A stretch of DNA of 64,000 bases from Armatimonadota bacterium (GTDB lineage: Bacteria > Armatimonadota > Hebobacteria > CAIYQO01), in NCBI GenBank assembly GCA_029553475.1, contig JAKPKV010000077.1:27505-91504 (forward strand), read 5' to 3'. The notes below the pieces were generated by a model. It made no database searches. It was not told the origin of the DNA and worked only from the letters and a program-made list of their open reading frames with translations. Of this stretch, positions 17,749-26,236 are shown one piece after another; the stretch's first letter is position 1; each line of letters opens with the position of its first letter. The translations under genes were made by a program, and so were the position numbers.

Positions 17749-19722
17749 ATGTCAACGGCAGGCCGCTGGTATGCCTACCTCATCAGCCTCATCAGCCTGC
17801 AAGCCGTCGTCTGGGCGCTGATCGCGCTGGGGCGGTTGCTGCTCGCGGCGGGCGCCGTCGGGGATACCGGCGATGCGCTGGCACGGAACGTGGCGATTGT
17901 CGTCATCGCCCTGCCCATCTACCTGGGCCATTGGCGCTGGGTGCGCCGGCAGATGGATGAGCGCGCCACCCTCGTCGGGCGCCTGTATCTCTACGTCGTC
18001 TCGGGCGCGCTGCTCGTCCCCATGCTCGCCAACGCCTACGATCTGCTGGCCGGCCTGCTGGCGTTGCCCTTCCCCGACGCGCCGCATTGGCGCGGAGCGG
18101 CCGGGGACACGGGGGTCTTCCAGACGTCGCTCCTGCACGCGCTGGTGGCCCTCCTCGTGCTCGGCAGCGTCTGGACGTATCACTGCCTGCTGCTGGCGGG
18201 CGACGCGCGGGCGGTGCCTGATGCCGACGCCGCCGCGGTCATCCGCCGCCTGTACCTGCTGCTCTTTTGCGCCATCGGCCTGACGATGGCGATTTTTGCG
18301 CTGATTGGCCTGCTGACGTGGCTGCTGGCGCAATTCCCGCTGACCACGCCGGCGATCCGCGCCCCGGCGGGCTGGACCGACAACCTCGCGCTGCTGCTGG
18401 TCGGCGGCGCGCTGTTCCGGCTCTGCTGGGGGCAGGCGCAGCGGCTTTTTACCTCCGGGCAGGAAGGCGAAGAGCAGTCGCTGACGCGCAAGCTCTACCT
18501 GTATGCCGTCCTCTTCATCAGCGCGCTCGCCACCGTCACCGGCCTCACCATCTTCCTCGCCGAGGTGCTGCGGCGCGGCTTCGGCCTGCCGCCCGATACC
18601 GACCTGCGCCGGCCGTTCGCCGCCATCCTCGTGCTGGCGGCCGTGTGGGGCTTCCACGCGGTGGTGCTGCGCGAAGACGCCCGGCAGGCGGATGAAGCGC
18701 CCCGGCAGGCGCAGATCCGCCGGCTCTACTGGTATCTGATGGCGGCCATCGGCCTGTCGGCGTTCCTCATCGGCCTGGCCGGGGTCATCGGGCACCTTAT
18801 CACCCTGCTTGCCGACGGCGGCTTCGGCGACGCGCTGTTTGCGCAGCTCGCCTGGAGCATCGCCGCCCTGCTGGTCGGCCTCCCGGTCTGGATCGTGCCC
18901 TGGCGGGCGGCGCAGCGCGCGGCTGACGCGGAGACCGCCGCCGGCGAAGGGGAACGCGCGTCGCTGGTGCGGCGCGTCTACCTGTATTTCTTCCTCTTCG
19001 TGGCCGCCGTCACCGTGCTCGCCAGCCTGGTGACCGTGGTGTATCGCCTCCTCACGCTGGGCCTCGGCGGCGGCGAGACGCATCTGGTCAGCACGCTGGC
19101 GTCGGCGGTGGCCAATACGCTCATCGGGATCGGCGTGTGGGTCTACCACCTGGCCAGCGTGCGCGCCGATGCGCGGACCAGCGCCCGGGAGAACGCGGCG
19201 CGCGGGATCACCGTCCGCATCGTGATCCTCGACGCCGGCGACGGGCACTTCGGGCGCGCGGCGCTGGAGCGGCTGCGGCGCGAGCTGCCGGACGCCGCGC
19301 TGCTGCCGGTCGGCCTCACCCCGGCGGCGGCCGGGATGCTGGGGGCGGGACCGGAGGCGCTGCCGGACGCGCTGGCGGGCGCCACCCTCATCATCGCCCC
19401 CTGGTATGTCGTCTCCCCGGACGCCGCGGCGGGCGCGGTGACGCCGGACATTGCCCGCGCGGTCGCGGCCAGCCCGGCGCAGAAACTGCTGGTGCCGCTG
19501 CCGGCGCCGGCCTACGCCTGGGTCGGTCTGGCACGCTGGGATCTCGAACTGATCCTGCGCCAGCTCGCGCAGGCCGCCCGCGCCGTCCGCGATGGCCGCC
19601 CGATCAGCTACACGTATCCCATGAGCGGCTGCGCCGTCATCGGCATCATCATCGCCATCCTGCTGCTCCTGCTGCTGCTCGCCATCCCGGTGGTGGCGTA
19701 TTTCCTCTTCACGGCACGCTAG
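17749..19722 (+). CDS. polytopic membrane protein with repeated DUF5671-like modules
   Basis: The product is 657 residues. A motif of the form RRLYLY recurs near residues 77, 166, 248, 324 and 398, each time starting a hydrophobic helix. Each module ends with a basic/acidic loop such as VLREDARQADE. This periodicity of about 80 residues matches DUF5671-type two-helix units, so about ten or more membrane helices are expected. Residues 497-620 form a soluble alpha/beta region (VRIVILDAGDGHFG...). A final very hydrophobic helix (ILLLLLLLAIPVV) closes the protein. The function of DUF5671 proteins is unknown; the soluble domain may be a sensor or partner-binding module. Confidence 0.72.
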   Translation: MSTAGRWYAYLISLISLQAVVWALIALGRLLLAAGAVGDTGDALARNVAIVVIALPIYLGHWRWVRRQMDERATLVGRLYLYVVSGALLVPMLANAYDLLAGLLALPFPDAPHWRGAAGDTGVFQTSLLHALVALLVLGSVWTYHCLLLAGDARAVPDADAAAVIRRLYLLLFCAIGLTMAIFALIGLLTWLLAQFPLTTPAIRAPAGWTDNLALLLVGGALFRLCWGQAQRLFTSGQEGEEQSLTRKLYLYAVLFISALATVTGLTIFLAEVLRRGFGLPPDTDLRRPFAAILVLAAVWGFHAVVLREDARQADEAPRQAQIRRLYWYLMAAIGLSAFLIGLAGVIGHLITLLADGGFGDALFAQLAWSIAALLVGLPVWIVPWRAAQRAADAETAAGEGERASLVRRVYLYFFLFVAAVTVLASLVTVVYRLLTLGLGGGETHLVSTLASAVANTLIGIGVWVYHLASVRADARTSARENAARGITVRIVILDAGDGHFGRAALERLRRELPDAALLPVGLTPAAAGMLGAGPEALPDALAGATLIIAPWYVVSPDAAAGAVTPDIARAVAASPAQKLLVPLPAPAYAWVGLARWDLELILRQLAQAARAVRDGRPISYTYPMSGCAVIGIIIAILLLLLLLAIPVVAYFLFTAR

Positions 19723-19828
19723 CGATCAGCTCCCCCATGCGGCCGTCCACCATGACGCGGCGCGCCAGGGGAGAATTCCTGCCGTTTCCCATCGAAATTG
19801 TCGCCGAATCTGACGCCGAAAGTATGGC

Positions 19829-19856
19829 TTGCGCCGGCGCGAAAACGCGGTATAAT
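19829..19856 (+). promoter_or_regulatory. promoter TTGCGC-16-TATAAT
   Basis: The -35 is at 19829-19834 and a perfect -10 at 19851-19856. It drives the small membrane protein starting at 19882. Confidence 0.65.
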
Positions 19857-19881
19857 ATCACTGAAGAACAGGGGGGCCGAA

Positions 19882-20049
19882 ATGGATGGATTTGGCGCGG
19901 TCATGCAGATCATCCTGTTGGGAGCGGTATGGGGACATCTCGTACTGGCGCTGCTGGTGTTCGGCTTCATGGCGAGCGCGCTCGCCACCCAGGCCGTGAT
20001 CGGACTGATCACGCTCCTGCGGAAACATCCGCGCTCGGCCCGCGCATGA
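19882..20049 (+). CDS. small membrane protein
   Basis: The product is 55 residues with one or two hydrophobic helices (MQIILLGAVWGHLVLALLVF and ALATQAVIGLITLL) and a short basic tail. A perfect -10 box lies 25 bases upstream and a purine-rich GGGGGG stretch precedes the ATG. No family is recognised. It is a stand-alone small gene, and the promoter is the main argument that it is real. Confidence 0.5.
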   Translation: MDGFGAVMQIILLGAVWGHLVLALLVFGFMASALATQAVIGLITLLRKHPRSARA

Positions 20050-20591
20050 CATTCCCCCGCCGCCAGGATGGCCAGCCCCGATGGCGTCGCAAAAGAATGC
20101 GGCCATCGGGACGCCGAGCCAGGCCGGAAGCCCCCAGCAGGCCCGCGCCGAGACTTTTTGTACAGTTTCTCAAAAGATCCATGAGACGATTTCGGTGCAT
20201 TGTTTGCGATATATTCCGTGTTTTTCCATCTATTTACGTATGAGATAAGAAAACGAAATTGCTCCCCGACAGGCCCCCTGACCTTCCGCGCCGCGACCCC
20301 CGCGCCCCCTGCCCCGCGCGCCTCCTCGTCGGCCGTACACTTCCGGTCGAAAATCACCCTTGTCCACAATAGGAAGCCACCCCTCCGCGTTCCACACTCG
20401 TCCCCTCTCCCGGCCAGGATGGCGGCGGGAGGAGGGGTGAGACCCCGGCAGCGTCGGAGCAGACGGCAACGCCCCTGCCCCTGCTCGCTGAACGGGAAAT
20501 GCGGCGTATTGCAGACAGATGTGGTCGAAAATACCCGGCGCCGGCGCGGCATTGGCACAACGCGCGGCCGGGCTACCGCCCGGTCTGGCCA
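20050..20591. other. gap without a supported gene
   Basis: No reading frame has plausible codon use. Bases 20150-20262 are an unusually AT-rich patch within the GC-rich window. It contains TTTTTGTACAG and GATATATTCCG and could hold a promoter or a small RNA, but nothing specific is recognisable. Bases 20395-20450 carry a degenerate CCCCTCTCCC/GGAGGAGGGG palindrome reminiscent of the DUF559-unit ends. Confidence 0.5.
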
Positions 20592-21383
20592 TCATCGCGC
20601 CAGCACCCGCGGCTTTGGCGACTTGCGCACGGGCTTGAAGAAGCGGATGTCGGCGGGGTTCACGCCGCTGTCGGCGACGACGCGCGCGAAGTAGGCGTGT
20701 CCGGCAAGCTCGGCGCGGGCGTGCGCATCGAGCCCGGTGGCGACGCGGCAGCCCATGCGGACGGCATGCGCGAGCATGCGCGCGTCGTCGCCGCAGGGCA
20801 GGTGGGCGTTCACTTCGATGGCCACGTCGGCGTCGTGGGCCAGCTTCAGCGTCTCGACGATGATCTCCTCTGGCACCGGACCGGCCTTCGCCAGTTCGCG
20901 GAAGGGATGGCCGAGGATGTCAATGGGGTAGGCGAGCAGCGTCGCGAGCTGCATGATGTGGGCGTCCGGCCATGTCTCGCGCGCGCCGGGCAGGTAGTGG
21001 ATGGAGCCGATGACGACATCCAGATACGGCCAGAGCTGCGGCTCCATGCTCAACGTGCCGTCCCAGGCCACCTCCACTTCCAGACCGCGGTAGAGGCGCT
21101 TGCCGTCGCAGGCGGCGGCGGTGCGCTCCAGGAACCGCTCGGTTTTCTCCTCGCGGAAGGCGCGATACGCCCACAGCCGCTCCGGCTCCTCATACCACTG
21201 GTGCGGCCACGGTCTTTCCTCGGCGGGGATCGCCAGCGCGAACGCGTGCTCGGTGAGCGCGAAGGCCTGCCAGGGGCCGTGGCGCAGCGCCTTGCGGTAG
21301 ACGTCGGGGGTCAACTCCGGCTCGGCACAATACGAAAAACGCGCCCCATCACCGGTATGGTTGTGCCAACTGCTCCAGAGCAT
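20592..21383 (-). CDS. PHP-domain phosphoesterase
   Basis: The product is 263 residues. WHNHTGDG at residues 6-13 is the first PHP metal motif (H-x-H...D-G). LTEHAF supplies the second, VIGSIHYLPG the third, DILGHPFR the fourth and TGLDAHA the last. All metal ligands appear present. Proteins of this size with these motifs are usually histidinol-phosphatase-like or general PHP phosphoesterases. No histidine genes are nearby, so the substrate is open. It is a single gene on its strand. Confidence 0.82.
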   Translation of the reverse strand: MLWSSWHNHTGDGARFSYCAEPELTPDVYRKALRHGPWQAFALTEHAFALAIPAEERPWPHQWYEEPERLWAYRAFREEKTERFLERTAAACDGKRLYRGLEVEVAWDGTLSMEPQLWPYLDVVIGSIHYLPGARETWPDAHIMQLATLLAYPIDILGHPFRELAKAGPVPEEIIVETLKLAHDADVAIEVNAHLPCGDDARMLAHAVRMGCRVATGLDAHARAELAGHAYFARVVADSGVNPADIRFFKPVRKSPKPRVLAR

Positions 21384-21503
21384 ACGCGACAGCCTACCAT
21401 ATTTCCGGGCTGATTGTGAAGCACGGGACGCCGGTCAGCCCGGGGCGGCAGGCTCCGGGCGCGTACCGCGTCGGCATCGGCCGCGCCCACGCGGACGTGA
21501 GTT

Positions 21504-21529
21504 CGTGCGGAGTGCAACTCCGCGGCCCC
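21504..21529 (-). repeat. 26-bp palindromic repeat, copy 2
   Basis: It is the exact reverse complement of 13711-13736, with the same GCGGAGT/ACTCCGC hairpin. It lies downstream of the gene at 21553. Confidence 0.85.
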
Positions 21530-21552
21530 AAGATGAAGGGGGGCCTCCGCCG

Positions 21553-22473
21553 TCACGCGGACAAATCCAGCACCCGCGGCTCCCACCCAAGCCGCTCCAG
21601 CATGCGCTGATAATCCTCCGGCGTCATGGCCTCCGGGCGCGTGCCGGCGAGGGCGATGATGACGCCTTCCATCACGTTCGTGCCGAAGCTGCGGCCCGCG
21701 AATTCCGGCGTGGTGCTGACCAGCCGCGCCGCGCCGCGCGCGCGCAGCAGCGCCAGGTCGCCGTCGGTGGTGGTATTGGTGATGATGACCTTGCCGTCCA
21801 GCCGCGCGGGCATGTAGCGGCGGATGAAGTGAAAATCGCCGGCGATGATGTCGGCCGCGGTGAAGTAGCGGCCATATTTGGCCACCGTTTCATCCTGCTT
21901 CGTCCCGGTGGGGTAGATCATCGAGAAGGGCAGCCGGCAGATGAGGGGCAGCAACAGGCGCGCCAGCGTGCGGAGGCCGCGCAGCGTGGTGATGGGGAGG
22001 GGGATGCCGAGGGCGAAGATGAGATCGCCGAACAGCGTTCGCGCGCCGAGCGCGGGCAGCGTCTCCGCCAGGCCGAAACGGTCCACCCCGCTCACCAGCA
22101 GTACGCGCTTGCCGGCGAAATCCACCACCCCGCGCTCCTGCAGCCACTCCACCGTGCGGCGCTCCAGCGTGTGTTTCAAGCCGCTGCCGTCCACCACCGG
22201 GGTGATGCGCGCCGCCCGCGCCAGCTTGAGGGCATCGCGGATGATGTATTTACGCCCGTCGGCGACCAGATAGAGATCAATGCCCCCCAGCCCGATGGCG
22301 TCCACCTGCCCGTCCAACGCGCGGATGAGGCGGATCGCCTTCGCGAAGTCGTCGTCCGTGCCGCGCCGCTCGATGGTCACCTCGCGGCCCAGAAACGTCG
22401 CGGTGACGACCTTATCGCGCGATGAGGCGCCGAGACTGATGGAGACGACGCGCAGCGGGCGGGTAGCGGTCAT
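21553..22473 (-). CDS. quinate 5-dehydrogenase-like protein
   Basis: The product is 306 residues from ATG 22473. VVSISLGASSRDKVV at the start and VDAIGLGGIDLYL resemble proteins annotated as quinate 5-dehydrogenase in several non-model phyla. GKRVLLVSGVDRFGLAETL (about residues 128-146) looks like a Rossmann nucleotide-binding segment. The annotation is by family resemblance only, and biochemical proof for the family is weak. An in-frame ATG at 22500 overlaps the upstream stop by eight bases. Either start keeps the gene coupled to the gene at 22493. Confidence 0.6.
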   Translation of the reverse strand: MTATRPLRVVSISLGASSRDKVVTATFLGREVTIERRGTDDDFAKAIRLIRALDGQVDAIGLGGIDLYLVADGRKYIIRDALKLARAARITPVVDGSGLKHTLERRTVEWLQERGVVDFAGKRVLLVSGVDRFGLAETLPALGARTLFGDLIFALGIPLPITTLRGLRTLARLLLPLICRLPFSMIYPTGTKQDETVAKYGRYFTAADIIAGDFHFIRRYMPARLDGKVIITNTTTDGDLALLRARGAARLVSTTPEFAGRSFGTNVMEGVIIALAGTRPEAMTPEDYQRMLERLGWEPRVLDLSA

Positions 22474-22492
22474 GGCAGTATACCTGTTCCCG

Positions 22493-23062
22493 TCAGTCAT
22501 TCGCCTTCATCGCCCACAATCCCTCCAGCGCGCTCTCTTCGGCGGGGCCGAGGAAGAATACGTAGCCGGCATCGTAGATGCGGTCGAATTCCTCCGAGTT
22601 CCGGCGCAGCAGGCTGGCCATCTTGTGCTCGCCGAAGGCCTGAAACGTGGCGACAAACAGCGCCGCCGCCGCCTGCGCGAACTCCAGGTGCAGTGCGCGA
22701 TATTCCGGCGGCGCCGACTCCAAATGCTCGATGGCCTGCTCGCTCAGCCCCAGCCGCTCCTCCATCTCCGCGAAGCGGCTCTGGTACTGCGCCTGCAGCA
22801 GCGCCGCCGCGCGGTCGTTGGCGATGGTCTCCACCGCCCAGGCGATGAGGAAGAAGGTGGCTTCGTTCGGCAGCAGGCCCGCCCGGCGAATTTCCTGGTA
22901 CAGCGCCACCCGTTCCTCCGCCGGCGTGTCCGGCGTCAGCCGATGCGCCGGCTCCTCCCAGCTCGTGCCGATGAGCTGATCGCGCAGCGCATCGTCCAGG
23001 TCGGCGGCGAAGTCGTATGCGTTATCGAGATCGTACTCGTCATCGTGAAATTCGTAAGTCAT
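22493..23062 (-). CDS. acidic helical protein of unknown function
   Basis: The product is 189 residues. It is very acidic at the N-terminus (MTYEFHDDEYDLDNAYDFAADLDD) and helical afterwards. No domain is recognised. A GAGGGG site precedes ATG 23062. Its end overlaps or abuts the quinate-dehydrogenase-like gene, and dusB lies about 50 bases upstream, so the three probably form an operon. Confidence 0.65.
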   Translation of the reverse strand: MTYEFHDDEYDLDNAYDFAADLDDALRDQLIGTSWEEPAHRLTPDTPAEERVALYQEIRRAGLLPNEATFFLIAWAVETIANDRAAALLQAQYQSRFAEMEERLGLSEQAIEHLESAPPEYRALHLEFAQAAAALFVATFQAFGEHKMASLLRRNSEEFDRIYDAGYVFFLGPAEESALEGLWAMKAND

Positions 23063-23113
23063 CGTTCGTCCCCTCTTCAGTATGGGCCGGCGAACGTCCT
23101 CGCCCGCCCGCGT

Positions 23114-24133
23114 TCAGTCGCCCGGCGCCGCCAGCATCCCCGCCGCCAGCGCCTCATCCCGCTCCACCCGGCGCAGCAGCGCGACGACGTCCTCCCAGCG
23201 GGTGAGGCGCATCACCTCTTCGCGAAAATGCGCGGCGCCGTAAAAGCCTTTCATGTACCAGGAGATATGCTTGCGCATCTCCCGCACGCCCACGCGAGGC
23301 CCTTTGTCCGCGATGAGCAGCTCGCCGTGCTCGATGGCCATCGCCACGCGTGCGCGCATCGTCGGGCCGGGCAGCATCTCGCCCGTGCGCAGGTACTGGT
23401 CCACCTCGCCGAAGAGCCACGGGTTGCCCTGCGCGGCGCGGCCGATCATCACCGCGTCGCAGCCCGTCTCCTCAAACATGCGGCGGGCGTCGGCGCCGGT
23501 GCGCACGTCGCCGTTGCCGATCACCGGGATGGACACCGCCGCCTTCACCCGACGGATGACCGCCCAGTCCGCGTGCCCGGCGTTGTGATGCCCTTTCCCC
23601 GGCCGCGGGTGCACGGCGATGCCCGCCAGCCCCTCGTCCTCGGCCACGCGCGCCACGTCCAGCGCGGTCGGACCGTCCGGCGACCAGCAGGCGCGCACCT
23701 TCACCGTGACGGGCAGGTGGGTGGCGCTCTTCACGGCGCGGAAGGTCGCGCGCACCAGCGCCAGGTCGCGCATCATCGCCGCCCCCGCGCCCAGCTTCGT
23801 CACCTTCGGCACTCCGCAGCCCATGTTGATGTCAATGATGTCCGGCCCCAGCGGGGTGATCAGCTCCGCCGCCTTCGCCAGGTGCTCGGGGTACTGCCCG
23901 AAAATCTGCACCGTCACCGGGTGCTCGCCGGAGTCCACCAGCACCATCGTCCGGGTGCGGGCGTTGTGATACACCAGCGCGTTGGAGGAGACGAACTCGG
24001 AGACCACCATCCCCGCCCCGTGCCGGCGGCAGAGGATGCGGAAGGCGCGATGCGTCACCCCCGCCATCGGCGCCAGCACCAGCGCGGGCGAGAAACGGAT
24101 ATCGGCAATCGTGCACGTCGTCGGAATCGTCAT
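23114..24133 (-). CDS. dusB: tRNA-dihydrouridine synthase
   Basis: The product is 339 residues, the normal length for DusB. LAPMAGVTHRAFR near residue 20 binds FMN. DIIDINMGCGVPKVTKLGAGAAMM carries the active-site cysteine. VKVRACW, HPRPGKGHHNAGHADW, IPVIGNGDV and CDAVMIGRAAQGNPW complete the family pattern. It reduces uridine to dihydrouridine in tRNA. TATAAT lies 11 bases before the ATG on the minus strand, so the mRNA leader would be only about five bases. Two small genes follow on the same strand. Confidence 0.94.
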   Translation of the reverse strand: MTIPTTCTIADIRFSPALVLAPMAGVTHRAFRILCRRHGAGMVVSEFVSSNALVYHNARTRTMVLVDSGEHPVTVQIFGQYPEHLAKAAELITPLGPDIIDINMGCGVPKVTKLGAGAAMMRDLALVRATFRAVKSATHLPVTVKVRACWSPDGPTALDVARVAEDEGLAGIAVHPRPGKGHHNAGHADWAVIRRVKAAVSIPVIGNGDVRTGADARRMFEETGCDAVMIGRAAQGNPWLFGEVDQYLRTGEMLPGPTMRARVAMAIEHGELLIADKGPRVGVREMRKHISWYMKGFYGAAHFREEVMRLTRWEDVVALLRRVERDEALAAGMLAAPGD

Positions 24134-24144
24134 CGCAGCGGAGT

Positions 24145-24174
24145 ATTATAGCACAACGTGTTTTCAAGTTGCAG
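24145..24174 (-). promoter_or_regulatory. dusB promoter, CTGCAA-18-TATAAT, near-leaderless
   Basis: The -10 is at 24150-24145 on the minus strand, with the ATG at 24133. Only about five bases of leader are expected. Confidence 0.6.
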
Positions 24175-24234
24175 TGTCTCAGGCAAGGCGGAGTGAAGAC
24201 GGGCGGGTGATCCCGATGCCATCGGGACGACTCC

Positions 24235-24367
24235 GGGCGGGCGAGCGTCCCCGCGAGCCGACTCCGGGGGGAAGTCGTATCCGTCGTGCTCGCGAGACAG
24301 CCTATCTTACCGAACACGACTTCCATCACTTCCCCCGGCGTCGGCTCGCGGGGACGCTCGCCCGCCC
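24235..24367 (+). repeat. family A palindromic element, copy 2 (133 bp)
   Basis: The outer ends GGGCGGGCGAGCGTCC are inverted almost perfectly for over 40 bases. The centre contains GTCGTGCTCGCGAGA and GAACACGAC, conserved in copy 3. A smaller hairpin (ATCCCGAT/ATCGGGA) lies just outside at about 24209-24227. Confidence 0.9.
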
Positions 24368-24374
24368 AGGCGCC

Positions 24375-24797
24375 TCACAGCCGCTTGGAAAAGGTCAACC
24401 GCTTCTTATCGTGATCCCGCGTCGCGGAGATGCGCAGGCGGGTGGCGGCGCCGCTGTGCGGGTTGTACTCCGTGGTCCGGTCGGCGGCGCTGCGGAAATC
24501 GGCGAGGGGGATGGTGTATTTTTCATAGCCGGTGACCGCCGGCTGGGTGTAGACGTAGACGGCGCCGCCGCGGGTGCGCAGCTCCAGGCGCAGGTCGGAC
24601 AGGGTGGTGTCCGCGCCGTAGCCGAATTCCAGGGTATCGTCCACGATGTGCGCCTGCCAGACCCGGTTCAGCATTTCCATGCGGCTGAACACGAGGATGC
24701 CGACGAGGGCACAGACCATGACGGCGGCGGAGATGATCGCCTGGCGGCGCTTCGCCGGGGTCAGCGGCTCGCGTTCGGGAAAATCAGGGTCCACCAC
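24375..24797 (-). CDS. single-pass membrane protein of unknown function
   Basis: The product is 140 residues with one transmembrane helix at about 20-38 and a beta-rich extracytoplasmic part. Its start overlaps the end of the DUF1460 gene by 14 bases, so they are cotranscribed. It has no recognisable motif. It could be an accessory to the cell-wall-related DUF1460 protein. Confidence 0.65.
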   Translation of the reverse strand: MVDPDFPEREPLTPAKRRQAIISAAVMVCALVGILVFSRMEMLNRVWQAHIVDDTLEFGYGADTTLSDLRLELRTRGGAVYVYTQPAVTGYEKYTIPLADFRSAADRTTEYNPHSGAATRLRISATRDHDKKRLTFSKRL

Positions 24798-25641
24798 GGG
24801 GCGCTCCTTCCTGGACGGGGGCGGGCTCGCCGGGCCGCGCGACCTTCATCCCCACGAAGCGCGGGGGGAGGCCGCGCACGTAGCGCTCTAGCGGCGCCGT
24901 CACCACGCGTCCCTCCGCGCTGCCGGCGTGCTGAAGTTGGAGGACGCCGTTTTTCACCCGCAGCAGGCCGACGTGGCCGGCGATGATGCCGGGGGTGCTG
25001 ATGACGAAGATCGCGATGTCCCCTTCCTTCATGCGTTGCACCGCCGCGCCTACGGCGTCACGCGGGATGTAGGGCGTCGCCGCCTGCTCGTCCGGCAGGT
25101 CGGTGTTGACGCCTTTGCCGGCGAAGAACGCCTTGCGCGCGATCGTCTTCTCCATCGTCTTCACCGCCTCGCCGCCCACCTCGGCGGTGACGTCGCGCAC
25201 GCACCAGGCATTCGCCGGCAGCCAGTCGGAGACGAAGAAGTGGTTCCGCGCGCGGAAATCCACCGCGCCGTCTTTGTAGCGGATGCGGCGCAGCGTCTCC
25301 GCGAACCCCGCCTGGTCTTTCGCCAGCGCCAGCGCGAGCGTCTGCTCCACATAGGTGACGCAGTCCACGCGGCCGAAATCGCAGAGCGGGTCGCCATCCG
25401 GCACCGCCCCCGGCCCTTCGCCCAGCGGGTCGGCGGCGTAGACGGCATCCACCGCCGCCAGGTCCGCCCAGATGGCGATCCGCTGGCCCAACGGCGCCGC
25501 CCCCACGGTGGTGAACAGCCCCTCCCACTGCTTCGCGGTGAACGCGGCGGGGTTCGTCCGCGGCCCGCCCCCGGCGGCGATGGCGCCGCCCGCGAGCAGA
25601 CACGGCAACAGTATGACGAGATAGCGATGGAGGGTCTGCAT
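24784..25641 (-). CDS. DUF1460 N-acetylmuramoyl-L-alanine amidase-like protein, secreted
   Basis: The product is 285 residues with a signal peptide (to about AIAAGG). FGRVDCVTYVEQTLALALA carries the catalytic Cys of the NlpC/P60-like fold. FRARNHFFVSDWL and GIIAGHVGLLR provide the His region. These three blocks define DUF1460. Members are thought to cleave peptidoglycan peptides in the envelope. I chose ATG 25641 because it gives a clean signal peptide; an in-frame ATG at 25659 is possible. The linkage to a small membrane protein is conserved by overlap only. Confidence 0.8.
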   Translation of the reverse strand: MQTLHRYLVILLPCLLAGGAIAAGGGPRTNPAAFTAKQWEGLFTTVGAAPLGQRIAIWADLAAVDAVYAADPLGEGPGAVPDGDPLCDFGRVDCVTYVEQTLALALAKDQAGFAETLRRIRYKDGAVDFRARNHFFVSDWLPANAWCVRDVTAEVGGEAVKTMEKTIARKAFFAGKGVNTDLPDEQAATPYIPRDAVGAAVQRMKEGDIAIFVISTPGIIAGHVGLLRVKNGVLQLQHAGSAEGRVVTAPLERYVRGLPPRFVGMKVARPGEPAPVQEGAPRGGP

Positions 25642-25690
25642 GGTTTCTGCCTTTAGCATACTCTATCCGGGATGAAGAGGGAATATGCCT

Positions 25691-25840
25691 TCAGCGTCCC
25701 GCGCGGGTGACGGAAAACCGGACAACTCCGTTCGTGGCCTCGTAGGAGAAGGTGCCGGCATATTTTTCGGCCACGCGCAGGAGCGGCGGGGGCGAAATCA
25801 CGTACCAGCGATAGGGTGTTCGCTTTGGTGGGCTGTTCAT
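25691..25840 (-). CDS. possible short protein or gene remnant
   Basis: A 49-residue frame (start MNSPPKRTPYRWYV, end VVRFSVTRAGR) has fairly natural composition, but no ribosome site or promoter is convincing. The end looks like a beta strand of a larger protein, so it may be the leftover of a deleted gene. Confidence 0.25.
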   Translation of the reverse strand: MNSPPKRTPYRWYVISPPPLLRVAEKYAGTFSYEATNGVVRFSVTRAGR

Positions 25841-26175
25841 CGGTCGGCTTCCGTCCCCCGGATGCACATCCGGGGCTAGAGCCACGGCGTCCACCTCCGT
25901 GGACTGGCCGGAGCGGGCCGACGGACCGGATACCGAGCAACGCGGGAGTCATGTGGCAAAGAGTATGCATCGGGATCACCGCATGACCCTCCGGACGAGA
26001 GTACGATACACAACTCCTCTGCGCGCTCCGCGACCTCCGCGGTGAACAACAAAAGGCGCACCGCGTCATTCCTTCGGCGACAGACCCAGTATACCACAGT
26101 CAGCTAGAGGCTCAACGCGGCCTGACGACGAATGCATCGCCGCTCCTGGCAGGAACCCTCCCGCCGCGCGTGCAA

Positions 26176-26201
26176 TTAAGAAACTGTTTCAGAAGTCTGC
26201 G
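26176..26201 (+). repeat. solo left end of family D
   Basis: It matches the left end at 9079-9103 at 24 of 25 positions. No partner end occurs before purM, so it is a truncated copy or a shared regulatory site. Confidence 0.75.
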
Positions 26202-26236
26202 CCGCCGTCGGGCGGGGGCGGGGAAAGGTCGGACGC

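Larger units (their letters stand above)
25660..26236. other. gap with a possible remnant and repeat fragments
   Basis: Apart from a doubtful short frame at 25691-25840 on the minus strand, no gene is supported. Bases 26014-26047 carry a CTCTGCG...CTCCGCGGTGAA string of a kind that recurs in weaker form at 49384-49412 and 53200-53223. Bases 26176-26201 are a solo family D end. The gap ends at the purM start codon. Confidence 0.5.

Noticed and set aside
20230..20595. Possible minus-strand gene after the small membrane protein
   Set aside because: The frame has shadow-like composition and overlaps the degenerate palindrome near 20400.
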